The notes under the pieces are model-generated. The model saw only the letters and a list, made by a program, of their open reading frames with translations. It did no database searches and was not told where the DNA came from. A program made the position numbers and the translations under genes. From positions 10,788,001 through 10,852,000 of the forward strand of contig OY783212.1 of assembly GCA_963678705.1 (NCBI GenBank): a stretch of 64,000 nucleotides of DNA, given 5' to 3'. This stretch comes from Panorpa germanica (Eukaryota > Arthropoda > Insecta > Mecoptera > Panorpidae). Of this stretch, positions 60,091 to 64,000 are shown one piece after another (positions within the stretch are counted from its first letter, which is position 1; each line of letters begins with the position of its first letter).

Positions 60091-60410
60091 TAACTATAAT
60101 ATTAGGAGAATTATCTTGAATACTTTAAATGCTATATATACGAGTATCTTAGTATCCAAGATGCCTACAAAATATACTTGTATTATAAGAGAAGCAGAAG
60201 AAGAAGAATGAGCAAATGGTTAACGTATTATTCTGTAAGTGCTTACAGCACCCTAAGAAACTGAAGCGTAAGTCGATTTTTAAAGAATGTTTGCAGCTGA
60301 CACACTTTTTATACACGTAAACGGTATATAAATGTAAAGAAATTATATTTGTAAAGCAGTGATCCTTCAGTGAAAACATATACTCATGAACGCCATAGAT
60401 GTCGTTGTAG

Positions 60411-60632
60411 GAATAATGGCCACCACAGTTGATATTTGAAGTCGACAGAATTCACGTTTTTAGTTAGTGCATATTGTGAGGTTATAATTAAATTAAATAG
60501 AAAGGAATTGAGAATTTATGGTAAATAATAAACTTTAAATGTCGTTTCTTTAAATTTCAGGTATGATGGTATGATTTAATATTTAATTATATATGTAAAT
60601 TACCAAAATAAACTTTGAATTTTAGAAGCAGC
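60411..60632 (+). repeat. 210-bp dispersed repeat, copy 2
   Basis: Second copy of the repeat at 25221-25432, same orientation and similar length. The conserved acceptor-like TTTCTTTAAATTTCAG is followed here by GTATGA. Confidence 0.75.
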
Positions 60633-60639
60633 ACTTGAG

Positions 60640-61730
60640 TTTATTTAAAATTTACAATTCCTAATAAAACTAGAGACATTGTCTTCTATAAATATACGGT
60701 GGATTTCTTCAACTCCAATATGCGCAAATCATTGATACAGAAAACATATTTTCAAATTGTCTGATTAGTTCATCACCTTAATACTATACAGTGCTAATTG
60801 AAGTATCTTAATTAATAGCGTATTTTATTTAAATGAACTGATTTAAATTATTTCTGGCAATTTCGTCTCCGCTGGCACAACAATCCTCTACATTTCTTAT
60901 ATTTCACTTATAACACTCACAATTCCTTCCAATAGGAACGTTCAATAATAAAACATGTACACTTTTCATAAGCTAAGAATATTTCCTGAAATTAATATAA
61001 CATTTTCTTTAATCTTAGAGTCTAGAGTAGAGATTCTAAAATCCTATAATCCGTAAAAGGGTACTATTTAAGAAATTATAAAGTATTTCAATGTGGAGAA
61101 AGGTAAACTTATTTTGTAAAAAGCCGAAAATTTAGTTGCCAAACGTTCCATATTAAGTAAAATTGTTATGTTAGACAAACCTTAAATACACGTGACAAGA
61201 CAGTGTGTGAGAACATTGGTACTTGCCGCCGACTGCAGTAATAGGTGTCGAAAATATTTTGAATAAATTTAAAAAAATTCACTATTTAAAAACAGATTTC
61301 ATTTCTATAAATAAATATTTTTTACTATGTAAATATAATATGTTATTTTATGTTTGTGCAAACAACATACATATTTGTATGTAGGTACGTACTCGTACTA
61401 CAAACAACTAATTAGCGTAATGTTATAGTTATAATTACAGTGTTTTTACATACATGCAATACTTGTAAATACATAAATTATTTAGATTTTATCAATGTTA
61501 ATGATAAATATAATAATACTAATTATTTTGTCATGGAGACTATGTCAAAATTGATACATAATTTTGATAACGTTTAATTACTCCCTGAGCTAAAATTATG
61601 CAAAATATATGAATCAAATAAATAACTATTTAACTGATTTTTGAAAAAGAAATTTACCTTTTTGAGCATTAGCATACTCATTATACTTCTTAAAACACCT
61701 TCTTAAAGATTATTAAATCTTTCTTTTTTT
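60640..61730. other. Gene-less AT-rich stretch
   Basis: A fragment at about 61155-61195 (ATGTTAGACAAACCTTAAAT, ACACGTG) matches the right end of the AATCTAGTAAT repeat. Nothing else recognised. Confidence 0.45.
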
Positions 61731-61735
61731 TTTAG

Positions 61736-61877
61736 AATTTGAAGCGATATTAACAAACATATGAATATGGCACTTAGCGTAGAAAAACTATTTCCTCGTT
61801 TTTCGTCGTACACACAATTTGAAAATTTCACAAGCAGTAAGCAACTATGTATATCTTATTTATTATTCATGCAATGA
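61736..61877 (+). other. Candidate first coding exon after a strong acceptor
   Basis: CTTTCTTTTTTTTTTAG, ending at 61735, is a good acceptor. The first ATG after it (61761) starts a frame of 38 codons, MNMALSVEKLFPRFSSYTQF then ENFTSSKQLC, ending at TGA 61875-61877. It could be cut at a possible donor, AAGCA|GTAAGC (61836/61837). The composition is protein-like, but a frame this short is expected by chance. Unidentified. Confidence 0.18.
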
Positions 61878-61879
61878 AA

Positions 61880-64000
61880 ATGTAAGTTAAGTTCATAACA
61901 TTCCATTATAAATAGAAAGAAAATCAATTGTTAAGCTCTAAATTTGCACATCAGAAGTGGGTGTAAAAGTGAAGTATTAGAAGATGATCGCACTTACACT
62001 CCTATCTGTGATACAGTCAGAATGCACATATTATAAGCACATGTTATAGCTCGCTAGTAGCTTCTCATCAGTTTTGCTACTTCAGTGAACTGAAATGATT
62101 TAGATCAGGGATGGTAAACGTTCACAATTGCATTCATGTTGCAAAATAAAATTTAAAAAAAAACTAAAAGTTTCACTTCGAATTATAATTTATATCCCAA
62201 CATAATTTCATATATATTTCTGAACCGAAAGAATATATTTCGTTCATGATTCAATTTTTTTCTTGGAACAATTTTGGAAAATTTCGTCATTTCGTTTTTG
62301 TTACATTTAATGAACTGTGTCAATCAAAAATTTTATTGTTTTTTTAATATTATCCATAAGATTTTCTTACAAATTTATATCTCCCCGCTATCAACATACT
62401 CTTAGAAACCAATATTAAATTATAGGTTTCTATTTCCTAACGTCATATTTATTCTAAATTGTACGAGAGCTGGTCGTTGCATACTCCTGTTTTTCTGGTT
62501 TTAGATAGATAAAAAAACAACAGTGAATGTACCAAAGTAAAGGGAATGAATCTGTATTTCACAATCTAAATCCAACATTATGCAAAGCTATCCAACTGAG
62601 AAAATCGCCGGTGAATAGAACCAGAATCGTATGGCAAAGATATTAACTTAAAGTGATGAATTTAAATAATTTAATTTTAATATTATAATAGGTTTAACTG
62701 TTATCACGGCTATAATTATGACTTTCATTTATGAATGAAATAATTAATTTATATTATATTTTATATATATATTTATATTTTATTTTTTACCTATCATACA
62801 TTTAAAATATTACAAAGTAAAGCTTTTTTAATGTTAATCAAAATAAAACAAAAATACTACGAAGAGCAAAACTGTCAGACATCTTGTAAAAGCCGCAACA
62901 GCAGGAAATATGTATAACAAAAAAAAACCAAAAATAGAAAAGAAAATTATAAAAATAAAAATATAAATATTTTTAACGTGAAAAACATAAAAACAAAAAA
63001 AAAGAAGCTTCTCTTTTTTCTCTTCATCTTAAAGTTAGATGCTTGAAGCATAACGCATTGTCGGTACTGTTGACGCGGAAAAGTGCGGGGAAAAGGGAAA
63101 ACATTCTATTATATTCGGTATACGACTGCCTAATGAGAACAGATCGTGGACAAAAAGATTCATTTTCGCTTGTAATGTTACACTACGAAAGCAGAGAAAA
63201 AAACCCCGTTATTTCAAACAATCCAAAGTGGAAGTGTGGGATAAGTAGGGATAGGGACTATGTGGGTGTTGAAGTAAGGGCGGTTCCATGAATGTCATAA
63301 GGAGATTGAAAGTGTTGAAGAGCGTAGCGAAGACGACCGACCACGAGTTTAGATATGGCTGACTGCTGGTGTGGCAACCGTACTTCAAAACATTAGTAGT
63401 AACACTATTTGCTCAAGAAGCGTAACGATAAACGCACTAGGATTGTAGATTGAAGATGTGAGGAACATATTCTCAAATACTAGAGATATTCTAGGTCTAA
63501 ACCCTACTTACACACACATGCAAACGCACACATATACTCTAAACCATATAATGTCATCAATTTCAAGAAAACAAGATCATTTGTACAAAGCATACAAATA
63601 CAAATACGGATATGAGTATTGCTTGCAGCTGTGGAATTCTAAGACCGTGTTCATCTAGCGTGTTGGATTATTTGTACTGTTTGCCAATTATTTACTGAAA
63701 TAACATTTTACATGTAAGGTCACATACACGTTGTGTGTCTAAAAATATTGAAAACAAAATAATTTTTTGTAAAAAATGTAAAAACTAAAATAGATTTTTT
63801 TTAACTTCTGCTTCATTTTTCATCAATTATTATTTTCGGAGAACTAGGAATGTCAATTATTTCGTCTGGTATACAAACGGTAATAATGAATAAGTAGGAA
63901 GAAAATTATCTTCACATTTGTCTGCACATAGCTTTGTATGTCAAAGTGACACATGTGACTCATGCCAAATGGCGGCAAATTTAAAACAGTAAACTCTTAT
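61880..64000. other. Gene-less stretch
   Basis: The GC-richer segment 63040-63370 includes an 82-codon open frame (63043-63291) without recognisable domains. Nothing else recognised. Confidence 0.4.

Noticed and set aside
1..64000. CRISPR array, phage or bacterial island
   Set aside because: No spaced identical repeats, no operon-like dense coding and no ribosome binding sites. The repeats seen are eukaryotic transposon-type.

Overview
The window looks like intergenic or intronic DNA from an AT-rich eukaryotic nuclear genome, most likely an insect or other arthropod. The evidence is a base composition that I judge by eye at roughly 30% GC, several families of short foldback (MITE-like) DNA transposons, tRNA-derived SINE-like elements, a PIF/Harbinger transposase fragment of the type common in insects, long (AT)n and (TG)n microsatellites, and intron-type splice signals. 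I see no bacterial operons, ribosome binding sites, rRNA or intact tRNA genes. No open frame exceeds about 115 codons, and in DNA this AT-rich frames of 60-100 codons are expected by chance, so I treat nearly all of them as noise.

Layout. 1-10 kb: AT-rich DNA with a 412-bp Harbinger-like MITE (3369-3780), a GTGTGACA/G-run repeat pair (4681-4950) and the first copy of the commonest MITE. 10-19 kb: a GC-richer block open in several frames (10635-10934), a retroposon tail (12721-12892), several MITEs, and SINE pieces at 15.05, 17.0, 18.2 and 18.7 kb. 19-33 kb: mostly featureless AT-rich DNA broken by short C-rich or GC-rich patches (22.4, 24.06, 27.2 kb), a 210-bp dispersed repeat (25.2 kb), SINE pieces and two adjacent repeat families (30.3-32.2 kb). 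33-43 kb: more MITEs, including the second Harbinger-like copy in inverse orientation with TAA on both sides (36430-36753), and a minus-strand sequence with the form of a recursive splice site (42.80 kb). 43-53 kb: a GAC/AAC-rich block (43.7 kb), a SINE (46.1-46.4 kb) and a truncated HARBI1-type transposase (48178-48366). 53-64 kb: the best candidate host coding sequence, namely a start codon in good context followed by a poly-Leu hydrophobic stretch (53306-53425) and a 144-nt plus-strand candidate exon with a strong splice donor (56796-56939), plus further MITEs, microsatellites and an arginine/aspartate-coding GC-rich block (59.95-60.09 kb).

Overall, most of what can be recognised is the debris of at least eight short dispersed repeat families, several present in two to eleven copies in this one window. 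The host content is limited to a few candidate exons and splice signals, which fits the interior of one or more long introns. Separately, the 8-mer TACGAGTA occurs about 25 times on the two strands, roughly ten times my estimate from composition, and no repeat family explains it. All alignments were made by eye, so copy boundaries are approximate.
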